Shown in pieces: positions 8,368-15,780 of a stretch of 64,000 nucleotides of DNA. Origin of the DNA: Pseudomonadota bacterium (GTDB lineage Bacteria > Desulfobacterota > Binatia > Binatales > Binataceae); NCBI GenBank assembly GCA_021323945.1, contig JAJPKA010000014.1, positions 186,001-250,000 on the forward strand, written 5' to 3'. The first letter of the stretch is position 1; the number at the start of each line of letters is the position of its first letter. The notes under the pieces are model-generated. The model saw only the letters and a list, made by a program, of their open reading frames with translations. It was not told the origin of the DNA and did no database searches. A program made the translations under genes and the position numbers.

Positions 8368-8382
8368 TACGTGCTCAGCCAG
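8368..8382. repeat. Right-end motif shared by both elements (left copy)
   Basis: TACGTGCTCAGCCAG occurs here and again at 15278-15292, in each case downstream of the last operon gene. Some 20 bp further on both copies have a GCGCGCGAGCCGAAA stretch, then a G-rich run. This homologous non-coding segment marks the right end of each element. Confidence 0.7.
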
Positions 8383-8589
8383 AGCGCTCCGCCGCGCCGC
8401 GCGCGAGCCGAAACTTCTTGGGGGGAAGGACCTTTGGTACGAACCTTGCTTAATCCCCCCTGCTCGGGCGAGGCTGAAGCTTACGTAGTGAGCCGTTCAC
8501 CGCCCCGCGTCCGCGAGCTACCTGCTGTTTTCGATCCCCAACGCGAAGCCCGTGGCTAAATCCGTGGCTGTACTGGAGCCATCGCCAGC

Positions 8590-8653
8590 CGCTAAACCCT
8601 TGATTTTATTGGCGTCCCCGACGGGATTTGAACCCGTGTTACCGACGTGAAAG
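8590..8653. repeat. att site (64-bp direct repeat, left end of right element)
   Basis: These 64 bp are identical to 15961-16024. The repeat covers the 3' part of tRNA-Glu, from the anticodon loop through the T-arm and acceptor strand to the encoded CCA, plus 20 bp beyond the tRNA end. To the right of 8653 the sequence no longer matches the tRNA, so this copy is only an att half. It is the junction between the left remnant and the right element. Confidence 0.93.
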
Positions 8654-8787
8654 AACGAAAAGTAGGATTTGAAATGAGTTAGTATCCATGCGGCATATTG
8701 TCCGAATCGCCTACGGCCACAAGGGTTTTGTTCGCTTACTGAGTATCACGGAGTGCAACGGAGCAAGACGGGGTTTGGGCGCGAAAA

Positions 8788-8820
8788 TGGCACCAGGTTG
8801 GCACCGGGTTGGCACCACGG
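8788..8820 (+). repeat. Three tandem 11-bp TGGCACC repeats
   Basis: Units start at 8788, 8799 and 8810; each begins TGGCACC and the spacing is exactly 11 bp, about one helical turn. The same motif at the same 11-bp spacing recurs twice at 15914-15932 near the other att site. A pattern of short repeats on both sides of the att core is typical of arm-type integrase or excisionase sites. Confidence 0.8.
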
Positions 8821-8823
8821 AAG

Positions 8824-8850
8824 GTGACAGAGGTGATGATAGTGACAGAC
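8824..8850 (+). repeat. Triple 9-bp iteron cluster (GTGACAGAG type)
   Basis: Three contiguous 9-mers: GTGACAGAG, GTGATGATA, GTGACAGAC. The same triple-9-mer arrangement occurs at 8929-8955 (minus), 15586-15612 and 15710-15736. The middle unit has diverged. Confidence 0.75.
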
Positions 8851-8880
8851 TTCTTTCTCTAACGTCGGGGATTGGTTCCC

Positions 8881-8955
8881 CTGAATAATTGTGTGTGTCG
8901 ACGCTGGATCTGAAAACTGTTTTCCAAAATTCATCACTTCTGTCACTTCTGTCAC
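8881..8955 (-). repeat. 75-bp repeat module with triple 9-bp iterons (inverted copy)
   Basis: Read on the minus strand from 8955: three 9-mers (GTGACAGAA twice, then GTGATGAAT), a TTTT-containing spacer with GGAAAACAG, then a CACACACA stretch and an ending ATTCAG. It matches the two right-end modules (15586-15653 and 15710-15780) in the same order of parts, but in inverted orientation. Non-coding. Confidence 0.8.
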
Positions 8956-9065
8956 TTGCGCCCCTGACGGGTACGCTCGCCCTTCGCGTGGACGGGCGGC
9001 GGACGACCGAAAAACCTGACCCAACCTTGCCTAATCTCGCCCCTTCGCGCGGGCGGGCAGCGGGC

Positions 9066-10124
9066 TTACTTCGCCTGAGCTAGTGAAGCGGCGGAGTTGG
9101 GCGAGGCTCCGAGCTGGACGGCATCGACGGCGGCCCGCAGGTAGCTGTCGCTTAAATGGCTGTATCTCGCGGTCATGCGGCCGTCTTTGTGCCCGAGTAA
9201 TGCTTGCAATGCACGGCCCTGCAAGCCGGCCATCGCGTGAGCGCTGGCAAAGCAGTGCCGGCAATCGTGCAATCTGAAGTCTTCGATTCCCGCGCGGCGG
9301 ACGGCGCGCATGAAGGCGATGCTCACCTGATTTGGATTGAAGGGGAACAACCGGGCATCGCCGATCCGCGGCGGGAGCGAGCGTAACGCTTCGATCGCCG
9401 CGCTATTGAGATAGACGTGGCGCGCCTCGCCGTTCTTGGTATCGGTCAGCCGCGCTATGCGGTTCTGCCAGTCGATCGATTTGCGCGTCAAACTTAGGAT
9501 TTCGTTGCGCCGCATCCCCGTATTCAACGCCAGGATCGTGAACGCCTTGAGGTACGGGATCGACTCGCACGCCTGGAGCAGGCGATCGACTTCATCGAGG
9601 TTTAAGAAGCGGGTCCGGCCCGGCGGCTCCTTCAGATCGCGCAGGCCGTCCACCAGGTTCCCTTGCCCGTCTAAAAATGGATTGCGCGACAGGAACTTCC
9701 AGGCGACGGCGCGGCGCAGCATATGTTTCAGGACCGTCATTTCGCGGTTAATCGTCGATGGCTGCGCGCCTTGCTCGATACGGCTGGCGACATAGCGTTG
9801 CGCATCGGCGGCCGTGACGCCGCGCAGCGCGCCGGCGAAATGCGGCTTTAAATGTTGCTCGACGATCCCCGTCCAACGCTCGCGGGTGCGCGGACGGATC
9901 GTCGGTTCGATGCGCTTCAGCCATTCGGCGGCGAAGTCGGCAAAGCTTATTGGTGAATCGTCGATCAGCCCGAGGTGTTCTTGTCGCGCGACCTTCCCCA
10001 GATAGTTGTCTAGAACTTCGCGCGCGATCCGCTTATTCGGACCGATTTTCTTGCGGCGGCGGACGCCCTGGGCATCGCGAAAGTCGATCCACCAGCTATC
10101 ATTTCGGCGAAAGACGCGGCTCAT
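9066..10124 (-). CDS. Tyrosine recombinase / site-specific integrase
   Basis: A 352-residue integrase of the phage type. An N-terminal SAM-like core-binding domain (about 55-150) is followed by the catalytic domain (about 170-335). Catalytic residues are all present: Arg in TGMRRNE (about residue 208), Lys in TDTKNGEARH, the HxxR box in LHDCRH, His in LLGHKD, and the nucleophile Tyr in TARYSHLS. It integrates and excises the element at the tRNA-Glu att sites. Its ATG overlaps the stop of the zinc-finger gene (ATGA), and AAGGAGGAGG precedes it, so the two are translationally coupled. The gene points toward the left att site at 8590-8653. Full length and apparently functional. Confidence 0.95.
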   Translation of the reverse strand: MSRVFRRNDSWWIDFRDAQGVRRRKKIGPNKRIAREVLDNYLGKVARQEHLGLIDDSPISFADFAAEWLKRIEPTIRPRTRERWTGIVEQHLKPHFAGALRGVTAADAQRYVASRIEQGAQPSTINREMTVLKHMLRRAVAWKFLSRNPFLDGQGNLVDGLRDLKEPPGRTRFLNLDEVDRLLQACESIPYLKAFTILALNTGMRRNEILSLTRKSIDWQNRIARLTDTKNGEARHVYLNSAAIEALRSLPPRIGDARLFPFNPNQVSIAFMRAVRRAGIEDFRLHDCRHCFASAHAMAGLQGRALQALLGHKDGRMTARYSHLSDSYLRAAVDAVQLGASPNSAASLAQAK

Positions 10125-10717
10125 TTTCCCTCCTCCTTCGCGCGTCGTGCAGCGCGCGCGGCCTTGGCGACGCGGTTTCGGCGACGATTTTGTTCATATT
10201 GCCGTTGGCGTTCACGCCAGCGGCGCGTGTTATAGGCGCCCGTGCACTTGCCCGCGCACGCCGATTGATCGCGACGCAGCGCAATAAACACCTGTGAACA
10301 CACCGGGCAGCGCCGAATGCGGGCGGCGCTTTTGCCGGCCAGAATCGAGGTAACCATGTCGGCAATGTCACTGACCGGGCGGATCAGGCCGGCGGCATCA
10401 AGCGTGAGCATCGGCGCGAACGCGGCGGGGAATTCCACGCGGTCAGCACCATCGGCGAAGCTGTTTAGAATGTCGCGCGCGACCAGCGCGGCGCGCTCCG
10501 CAACCCAATCCGGCGGATCGCCCGACGTGAGCGCCGTCACTTCCGCGCTCGGAATCGACTGCGCGGGCGCCGCGATCCCCGTGAACGCCTGGCGCGCCAG
10601 CGCGCGCAGCCTGCGGACGTAAACGGGGTCAGCCAGGCCCGCGTCCGGCCGGACGAAATTCGCCAGCGCCGTCAGCCGCACCAAGTCTTGGTGAGATTTT
10701 TTTATCGGAATGTACAT
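10121..10717 (-). CDS. Zinc-finger protein encoded upstream of the integrase
   Basis: A 198-residue protein from the ATG at 10717. The N-terminal two-thirds is helical and unrecognised. The C-terminal part has a four-cysteine zinc ribbon (RRCPVC, then CAGKC about 15 residues on) followed by a strongly basic tail rich in RRWRERQR. This resembles the CGNR-type zinc fingers that bind nucleic acid. The start was chosen because a minus-strand promoter (-35 TTGACA at 10768-10773, -10 TATATG at 10745-10750) would place the transcript start near 10738, so longer reading frames to 10798 would begin outside the transcript. It is cotranscribed and coupled with the integrase, which suggests a role in recombination or its control. 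Confidence 0.75.
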   Translation of the reverse strand: MYIPIKKSHQDLVRLTALANFVRPDAGLADPVYVRRLRALARQAFTGIAAPAQSIPSAEVTALTSGDPPDWVAERAALVARDILNSFADGADRVEFPAAFAPMLTLDAAGLIRPVSDIADMVTSILAGKSAARIRRCPVCSQVFIALRRDQSACAGKCTGAYNTRRWRERQRQYEQNRRRNRVAKAARAARRAKEEGK

Positions 10718-10719
10718 AA

Positions 10720-10773
10720 ACAAGTTGTACGCTTGGTGCTTGACCATATAGCTGGATTGCATCAACTTGTCAA
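10720..10773. promoter_or_regulatory. Divergent promoter-operator between int and alpA modules
   Basis: An 8-bp inverted repeat, ACAAGTTG (10720-10727) and CAACTTGT (10763-10770), brackets a minus-strand promoter: -35 TTGACA at 10768-10773, 17-bp spacer, -10 TATATG at 10745-10750. The right arm overlaps the -35, so a bound dimer would repress the integrase operon. A weaker plus-strand promoter may use TTGTAC (10725-10730) and TATAGC (10747-10752), which also overlaps the left arm. Two TGTAC words (10711, 10726) lie nearby. The regulator is unknown; the AlpA-like protein encoded next door is the obvious candidate. Confidence 0.55.
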
Positions 10774-10775
10774 TC

Positions 10776-10976
10776 ATGAGGCGTGAAAAAACTCTCACCG
10801 AGCGGCGGGCCTATAGTGTGAACGAAGTCGCCGCCGCGCTCGGCGTCAGCGCTGGATTCGTGAGGCTGGAAATAGGCCGCAAAAACCTCCCAATCGTGCG
10901 GGCGGGACGGCGGGTCCTCATCTTAAAAGATGCTCTGGAAAACTACCTGCGGCGCGGCGCGGAGGCGGGCCGATGA
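10776..10976 (+). CDS. AlpA/excisionase-like helix-turn-helix protein
   Basis: A 66-residue protein with a MerR-like winged helix typical of excisionases and AlpA regulators. Seen: YSVNEVAAALGVSAGFVRLEI as the helix-turn-helix, then a short wing with LPIVRAGRRVLI and a terminal helix. The ATG at 10776 was preferred over an in-frame TTG at 10767. It is divergent from the integrase operon, and its stop overlaps the ATG of the primase (ATGA). AlpA-type proteins act as directionality factors or as activators of integrase genes. Here it probably controls excision and the divergent promoter. Confidence 0.8.
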   Translation: MRREKTLTERRAYSVNEVAAALGVSAGFVRLEIGRKNLPIVRAGRRVLILKDALENYLRRGAEAGR

Positions 10977-13291
10977 CCGCGGGCGAAACTATGCTGCTCA
11001 GCCAGCACCTGAGGTTTTTGCGCGACCGCGCCATTGCCGACGACGTTGCGCGACAACGCGGCTATCGAAGCGCGACCCGAAAATCGGAACTACAGGCGCT
11101 CGGCTTTGGCCGGGGGCAGCAGCTTGTGCCGTCGTTGATCATCCCGATCCACTCGGTTCGCGGTGAGATCGAGTCGTATCAGGTCCGGCCCGACGCGCCG
11201 CGCTTGAACGAAAAAGGCAAAGCCCGCAAGTACGAAATCAAATCGGGCGGCCGAACGCTGCTGGACGTGCATCCTCGACTGATGAAGCGCGATGGCCACG
11301 CAGCGCCACTTGCCGATGTCGGCGTCCCCCTGTTTTTAACCGAAGGCATCCCGAAAGCCGATGCGGCCGTTTCCGTCGGCTTGTGCTGCTTGGCGCTCCT
11401 CGGCGTTTGGAACTGGCGCGGATCGAACGACGCGGGCGGCACAACCGCACTTGCGGACTGGGAGTCAATCCCGCTGAATGGCCGATCCGTTTTTATCGTT
11501 TTCGACTCGGACGTCATGCAAAAGCCCGAAGTCGGCATGGCGCTGAAACGACTCAAGGCATTTCTCGAATCGCGCAGGGCCCGGGTTTTGATCGTCTACT
11601 TGCCGGCCGGCGCGCATGGCAAGAAAACCGGCCTTGACGACTTCATCGCGACCCAAAAGGCTGCCGGCAAAAGTGATCAGCAAATCTGCGACGCCTTGTT
11701 TGCGCTGGCGGTCGAAGACCTGCGCGGCGTGGCTGCGCCCCTCCCCGATGATCTGCGCAGCGCCGTCGCGACAATCATGCTCGATCGCGAGCGCCGGGAG
11801 TTTTCTAAACGGCGCGCCATCGCGGAAGCCGTACTCGCGCATTTGGATCGCGGCGGGTTTTTTTGCCGCGCAAGCGACGGTCGAGCTTTCTACTTTCGGC
11901 GGGCCGAGCGCTTTTTGTACGAGTTGGATAATGAGCAATTCGAATACCTATTGACCCGCGAAACCTCACTCGGTAGAGGCGAGGCCGTCTTCACATTTGT
12001 GCTCCACACGCTGAGAGCGCGCGCGGCCGAGCTGACACCAATTCCGATCCATACGGGCGCATATTTCGACGCGCCGACGGGCCGGCTCGCGGTTTCCGAC
12101 GGCGGTACGGGCATATGGATACGCGAGCGCGGCGGCCAGTGGACACGCGCCGATAATGGTCAAGACAATTTGCTATTTTTTTCGGAACCCGATGCGGAGC
12201 CTTTTTGCCCCGACTTCACCGGCGACGGCTCCAATCTGGCGTGGTTTTTGGACAAATTTTTGTTCGCGCCGCATGGCGATCTTTCTGTTTCGGATCAAAA
12301 AACCTTACTGCTTGTGTATTTACTGACCGAGTTGTTCCCGCCTTTCCGGCGGACCCGGATTATTCCGACATTGCTTGGCCCGCAAGGCAGCGGCAAGTCG
12401 TCGGCGGCGCGTCTGCTCGGCCGCTTGAAGGTGGGCAAGGACTTTGACGTGACCCCGTTGCGACGGGACGCCGAGGACGGATTCATCGCAGCCGTTTGCA
12501 ACCGGACCTTTTTAGCATTGGATAATGCCGACTCGCACGTGCCCTGGTTGGAGAATATGCTGGCGGTTTACGCTACCGGGTTGCGGTTCCGACTCCGTAA
12601 ACTGTATACGACAAACTCCGAGATCGCCTACGCGCCGCGTGCGTCGCTGGTGCTTACTTCACGCGACCCCCACTTTCGTCGGCCCGATGTGGCCGAGCGC
12701 TTGCTGACGCTGTTTTGCGAGAGGCCCGAAAACTACGTCGCGGAGGACGCGCTTTATGCGCAGCTTGCGCGGCGCCGCAACCTGATTTGGGGCGAGCTCT
12801 TAAAAAACGCTGCCACAATCGCGGATCAAATCGCGGAGGTCGAGGCGCCTCCGCTGCCTTTTCGAATGGCGGATTTCGCGAGTTTCGGCTGGCGCGTTTT
12901 CGCCCTCCGTGGACAGGCAGATGAGTGGGTGAAACTGCTCGCTCGCCTGGAACGGGCGCAGGCCGGCTTCTGCGCCGACGGCGACGGCCTGATCGAAGCG
13001 CTTCGCAGCATCTTCCAGCGGGATGGCACGATCGGCCCGCTCGATGCGGGCGCGCTCTATCGCGAGTGCGCCAAGGTGGCAGACGACATGCGCCTAGCGT
13101 TCCCGCGCACGGCGCAAGGTTTCGGGCGACGCTTCAACGCGGCGCGCCGGATGATCGAACTTCAATTGCGATGTCGCATCTCGGAGTGTGAAGCTGGCGG
13201 CGGCCGCCGACTGATTACCATTACGCCGCAGGCCAACAGCGTGAATTCGGCACACGATAACGAGGAGGTGGCGCATCATGACCCTGCTTGA
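10973..13291 (+). CDS. Toprim (DUF3854) primase - SF3-type helicase
   Basis: A 772-residue two-domain replication protein. N-terminal DUF3854/Toprim region (about 50-230): LTEG with Glu124, then DSD with Asp178 and Asp180, the metal-binding triad of Toprim primases. C-terminal P-loop NTPase: Walker A GPQGSGKS (469-476), Walker B-like FLALDNAD near 513-520, and an LTSRDP arginine/sensor-like segment (VLTSRDPHF), as in SF3/D5-like helicases. It would open and prime the element's origin. There is no CHC2 zinc finger, unlike the primase remnant of the left element, so the two elements carry different primase types. It overlaps the genes on both sides. Likely starts replication of the excised circle. 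Confidence 0.85.
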   Translation: MTAGETMLLSQHLRFLRDRAIADDVARQRGYRSATRKSELQALGFGRGQQLVPSLIIPIHSVRGEIESYQVRPDAPRLNEKGKARKYEIKSGGRTLLDVHPRLMKRDGHAAPLADVGVPLFLTEGIPKADAAVSVGLCCLALLGVWNWRGSNDAGGTTALADWESIPLNGRSVFIVFDSDVMQKPEVGMALKRLKAFLESRRARVLIVYLPAGAHGKKTGLDDFIATQKAAGKSDQQICDALFALAVEDLRGVAAPLPDDLRSAVATIMLDRERREFSKRRAIAEAVLAHLDRGGFFCRASDGRAFYFRRAERFLYELDNEQFEYLLTRETSLGRGEAVFTFVLHTLRARAAELTPIPIHTGAYFDAPTGRLAVSDGGTGIWIRERGGQWTRADNGQDNLLFFSEPDAEPFCPDFTGDGSNLAWFLDKFLFAPHGDLSVSDQKTLLLVYLLTELFPPFRRTRIIPTLLGPQGSGKSSAARLLGRLKVGKDFDVTPLRRDAEDGFIAAVCNRTFLALDNADSHVPWLENMLAVYATGLRFRLRKLYTTNSEIAYAPRASLVLTSRDPHFRRPDVAERLLTLFCERPENYVAEDALYAQLARRRNLIWGELLKNAATIADQIAEVEAPPLPFRMADFASFGWRVFALRGQADEWVKLLARLERAQAGFCADGDGLIEALRSIFQRDGTIGPLDAGALYRECAKVADDMRLAFPRTAQGFGRRFNAARRMIELQLRCRISECEAGGGRRLITITPQANSVNSAHDNEEVAHHDPA

Positions 13292-13622
13292 GACATTGCT
13301 CCAACTGTCGGCGCCGACGCGGCCCGAACCAGGCGATATTTCGCCCGCCGATCCGGTGACGGAAGCGCTCGAGGTGCTTCGGCGCCTCAAGTGTTACACC
13401 CTGCCGGCCGGCCGAATGGCCGCCGCGCGACTCCTGGCGCGCGGGCTCGAACCTTTGCTGCGCGCACCCAAGCTAGACCCCGCACGGGCACTGACTGCGC
13501 TCCAGCAACTCGAACGCGATCTCATCGCCCTGGGCGGTCGGCCCGACCCCGAGCTTGCCGCGGCGGTCGAGCTGGTCGAGCGGGTGTTCCCCGGTGCCCG
13601 TCTCGTTCAAGTCAAATCATGA
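13278..13622 (+). CDS. Small hypothetical element protein A
   Basis: A 114-residue, Leu/Ala/Arg-rich, largely helical protein with no recognised family. It overlaps the primase-helicase gene by 14 bp and its TGA overlaps the ATG of the next gene, so it belongs to the same operon. The start is preceded by GAGGAGG inside the primase gene. Small helical proteins at this place in satellite elements are often interference or replication accessory factors, but nothing in the sequence proves that here. Confidence 0.65.
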   Translation: MTLLETLLQLSAPTRPEPGDISPADPVTEALEVLRRLKCYTLPAGRMAAARLLARGLEPLLRAPKLDPARALTALQQLERDLIALGGRPDPELAAAVELVERVFPGARLVQVKS

Positions 13623-13924
13623 ACATCGACCCACAGCGCCTCGGACAATTCGCGAACCTGCTGATCGCCATTCGCCACGCGCGAGCCGCCTTCGCGCGCA
13701 GCGGGAAACCGCCCCAGTACTGGAACGCCCTGGCGAGCGGCATACGCGCTGACCTTCACGCCGGCGTCCCCCCGGCGCAGATTCGCCGCACGGTCGAAGC
13801 GTGGACCGAGCGGCTCGCTTTCACATCGATTAACCACCCGACAGGGTGGAAAGGAGATAACCAATGGAGAGCAAACCTCAACCCACGATCAACCTCGACG
13901 CGCTGGCCTTCGCGTTCGAGCTGA
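13619..13924 (+). CDS. Small hypothetical element protein B
   Basis: A 101-residue frame from the ATG at 13619 (overlapping the stop of the previous gene). The first 80 or so residues look like a real helical protein (LGQFANLLIAIRHARAAF, then an AQIRRTVEAWTERL helix). The last 20 overlap the next gene by 61 bp and look like out-of-frame translation, so the natural end may have been lost or the tail may be tolerated. Family not recognised. Confidence 0.5.
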   Translation: MNIDPQRLGQFANLLIAIRHARAAFARSGKPPQYWNALASGIRADLHAGVPPAQIRRTVEAWTERLAFTSINHPTGWKGDNQWRANLNPRSTSTRWPSRSS

Positions 13925-14052
13925 GCGAGGCCGAATTCCGCGACGCGCTGCGGGACATTCGCGGCAAGCTGCGCTTTGGCCGCCGGATTGTGCCAACGAT
14001 CGGCGACGTGCTGGAGCGCCGCCGCCATCAACGTGAAAGGGAGGGCAAGTAA
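13864..14052 (+). CDS. Small hypothetical element protein C
   Basis: A 62-residue acidic-then-basic protein with a good ribosome binding site (AAAGGAGAT, 5 bp before the ATG). The sequence LDALAFAFELSEAEFRDALRD followed by a basic RRHQRER tail suggests a helical DNA- or protein-binding miniprotein. Its TAA is directly followed by the ATG of the next gene. Family not recognised. Confidence 0.6.
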   Translation: MESKPQPTINLDALAFAFELSEAEFRDALRDIRGKLRFGRRIVPTIGDVLERRRHQREREGK

Positions 14053-14679
14053 ATGACAACACCAAGCGAGAAATCCGCCGAGCTGAGTAGTCTGCGGGCC
14101 GAAGTGCAACGGCTCGCCCGCCAAGCCGCCGAAGCCGGCTGCGACTGGGCAAGCGGCGACCTGCAGGTCTACTTCGACGAGTGCACAGAAACCCAGCGTG
14201 TAGATATGGCGCTGTTGCCCCAAGTGCTCGACTACTGGCGCGCCCGCTTCCAGAGCGCTTGCGCCGATCCGGGGCAGCGCCGTCCACCGTATATCAGCCT
14301 GCTTCAGGCGCGCGAGGTGGTGCGTACAGCGGACAGCAGAATCAGAAACCTCAGCGTCCGCGACCCGGGCCGGGTCCGCGAAGTCATCGCGCGGTATCAG
14401 GCCGCCGGCGACGATCGCGAAAAGGCGTTGCTGCTCGAGGCCGCCGAAGCCGCCAGCCAAATGCTCCCACCCGGGCTGGTGCTGCAAGCGCCCGAACCGC
14501 CAGTCGCGGAGGCCGCCGCCCTAATCCAGCGGCTCCGTGGCGCGGGCATCGGACTTTCCCTCAACGCCAGCGGACAGATTGAGGTCCACGGCGTGCTATC
14601 CGAGAGCCAGCGCCATCGCATCCGCGCTCTCAGAGCCGAGATCGTCGCATTCCTCAGCCAGCCGACGGAAATTCTATGA
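14053..14679 (+). CDS. Element protein with TubC N-terminal docking-like domain
   Basis: A 208-residue protein. The N-terminal half is an unrecognised helical region. The last 50 residues (about 155-204) look like a TubC_N-type docking fold: a helix with ALIQRLRGAGIGLSL, a short hairpin (SGQIEVHG), then an RIRALRAEIVAFL helix. TubC_N domains mediate protein docking in megasynthases and also recur next to primases in mobile elements. The start codon directly follows the stop of the preceding gene, and its TGA overlaps the next ATG. The role is probably protein-protein contact, perhaps with the replication protein. Confidence 0.65.
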   Translation: MTTPSEKSAELSSLRAEVQRLARQAAEAGCDWASGDLQVYFDECTETQRVDMALLPQVLDYWRARFQSACADPGQRRPPYISLLQAREVVRTADSRIRNLSVRDPGRVREVIARYQAAGDDREKALLLEAAEAASQMLPPGLVLQAPEPPVAEAAALIQRLRGAGIGLSLNASGQIEVHGVLSESQRHRIRALRAEIVAFLSQPTEIL

Positions 14680-14873
14680 ATGCCTGGCTCGCCTTCGCGG
14701 GCGGAGCCGTCGTCGGCGCAATCGTCGCGGTGCACTACATCAACTGGCGTACGGCCCATGCCCTGCGGGTTCTGGTGGCGACCGTCGAGGTCCACGCGCG
14801 GCTTTTGGAGGCCGACCTATCGCGCGTTGAACGATACAACGAGGAGCGCTCATGGCCGAGTCTACCCAATTAA
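14676..14873 (+). CDS. Small single-span membrane protein
   Basis: A 65-residue protein. Residues 3-20 (AWLAFAGGAVVGAIVAVH) form a glycine/alanine-rich transmembrane helix, followed by a cytoplasmic amphipathic helix rich in Glu and Arg. The layout recalls phage Rz-like spanins and small membrane anchors, but with no lysis genes nearby it cannot be named. It overlaps both neighbours. The tail resembles the remnant at 7272-7379 in the left element. Confidence 0.65.
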   Translation: MNAWLAFAGGAVVGAIVAVHYINWRTAHALRVLVATVEVHARLLEADLSRVERYNEERSWPSLPN

Positions 14874-15262
14874 CCCCTATGCCGCGCCCCTCCCGCCGTG
14901 TGCGCAAGCGCGATGAACAGGTCCGCCGGCTGGCCCGCCGCATCAGGCGCGCCGATCCCGCCCTGGACGTGCCGTCCGCCACCTTGGGGGTCCGCCGGCT
15001 GGCGCAATTGTCCCTGCTCAGCGAGCGCCTGTACGAGCGCGCGAAGCGGGCCGAAACCGGGGATGATCCGCAAGCGTTCATCCTGGCGGTCGAAAGCTTT
15101 CGCCGGTGCGCCCAGACCTGCTCATTGCTCGAAAAAAACCTCCGCTGCGCCGTCAGCGTCGTCGAGCCGCCTAGCAACCTCGTGCTCACAATGGCCCGCA
15201 CAATTCGGGAGCGCCGCGAACAGGCCGGCGCAGCGGTTCCTTTCAATCCGGGCGAGGATTAG
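14852..15262 (+). CDS. Last operon gene, conserved in both tandem elements
   Basis: A 136-residue basic helical protein, homologous over about 120 residues to the product of 7361-7960 in the left element (shared DDPQAFILAVES, SLLEKNLR, AVSVV and PPSNL blocks). Its N-terminus is very basic (RPSRRVRKRDEQVRR), which fits nucleic acid binding. Family not recognised. It overlaps the membrane-protein gene by 22 bp and its stop codon lies in a hairpin that may end the operon. Confidence 0.75.
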   Translation: MAESTQLTPMPRPSRRVRKRDEQVRRLARRIRRADPALDVPSATLGVRRLAQLSLLSERLYERAKRAETGDDPQAFILAVESFRRCAQTCSLLEKNLRCAVSVVEPPSNLVLTMARTIRERREQAGAAVPFNPGED

Positions 15263-15279
15263 GCCGGAATACCGGCCTA
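15260..15279 (+). terminator. Hairpin at the end of the element operon
   Basis: TAGGCCGG (15260-15267) and CCGGCCTA (15272-15279) form a perfect 8-bp stem with a 4-nt loop; the stop codon of the last gene is the first three bases of the stem. There is no T-run after it, so it may slow or stabilise transcript ends rather than act as a classic terminator. Confidence 0.5.
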
Positions 15280-15292
15280 CGTGCTCAGCCAG
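15278..15292. repeat. Right-end motif shared by both elements (right copy)
   Basis: Same TACGTGCTCAGCCAG as at 8368-8382, again just downstream of the last operon gene and followed by a GCGCGCGAGCCGAAA stretch and a G-rich run. Overlaps the hairpin by two bases. Confidence 0.7.
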
Positions 15293-15530
15293 TGCCACCC
15301 GCCCCATCGCGCGCGCGAGCCGAAAACCACTAGGGGAGGGGTCTGGCACGAGCTTTGCTAGCCCGGAAAGCTTCTACTTAAAGCCCGGGCTTGTGCCGAG
15401 GCCTGGGCGGGCCGTCCCTCGTGAGGCGAGCTACAGCCCTTTGCTCCACCCAAGGCCCAAGCCTTGGGCGGGCCGAGGCCCGGGCGGGCCGAGAAACCTG
15501 ATATCAGGCTTTCGCTACCGACCGCAAAAA

Positions 15531-15560
15531 TATCCCCTAATATCCCCTAACATCCCCTAG
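15531..15560 (+). repeat. Three tandem 10-bp TATCCCCTAA repeats
   Basis: Units TATCCCCTAA, TATCCCCTAA and CATCCCCTAG follow each other without gap. The 10-bp period places them on one helix face. They sit 26 bp before the first 9-bp iteron cluster. Likely a protein-binding array. Confidence 0.8.
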
Positions 15561-15585
15561 AGTGCCGGGCCGCCGAGCCGCGAAA

Positions 15586-15653
15586 GTGACAGAGGTGACA
15601 GAAGTGACGAAGATCGGAGGAAAGTTTTCGGATTCGATACGCACACACATCAG
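15586..15653 (+). repeat. Repeat module R1 with triple 9-bp iterons
   Basis: Begins with GTGACAGAG, GTGACAGAA, GTGACGAAG in tandem, continues through a TTTTCGG-containing spacer and ends CACACACATCAG. The first 26 bp are identical to those of module R2 and the last 11 bp (ACACACATCAG) are also shared. Confidence 0.8.
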
Positions 15654-15709
15654 CGCTTCGCACGGCTCCCCACTTGGCACCCTCCGCTAGCAGAAAACCC
15701 TGGCACGTA

Positions 15710-15780
15710 GTGACAGAGGTGACAGAAGTGACGAATTTCCGGAAACACTTTTAGAATCCGGTAACGTACACACACATCAG
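15710..15780 (+). repeat. Repeat module R2 with triple 9-bp iterons
   Basis: A direct copy of module R1 124 bp further on: the same 26-bp iteron start, a spacer with TTTT and AGAATCCGG, and the same ACACACATCAG end. Its spacer is closer to the inverted left module (8881-8955) than to R1. Confidence 0.8.

Larger units (their letters stand above)
6437..8653. mobile_element. Deletion remnant of an integrative element at tRNA-Glu
   Basis: The 2.2-kb stretch between the diverged tRNA fragment (6430-6465) and the 64-bp att repeat (8590-8653). It contains a gene cut off at the left att, a CHC2/Toprim primase cut in the Toprim domain and joined to the tail of another gene, and an intact homologue of the last operon gene of the neighbouring element. 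It has no integrase. Its right end shares the 8368-8382 motif and the att-flanking sequence with the right element. Read together: a relative of the right element that integrated earlier and then lost its integrase and most of its replication module by internal deletions. Confidence 0.8.
8654..9065. other. Left control region of the right element
   Basis: About 410 bp without a gene, between the att repeat and the integrase stop codon. It holds three tandem 11-bp TGGCACC repeats (8788-8820) and two clusters of 9-bp repeats in opposite orientation (8824-8850 plus, 8929-8955 minus). Open frames here are short and not protein-like. Likely integrase arm sites and/or replication iterons. Confidence 0.7.

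Noticed and set aside
8590-8653. Second functional tRNA-Glu gene
   Set aside because: Only the 3' half of the tRNA is present; the sequence right of the anticodon loop does not pair, so it is an att half and not a gene.
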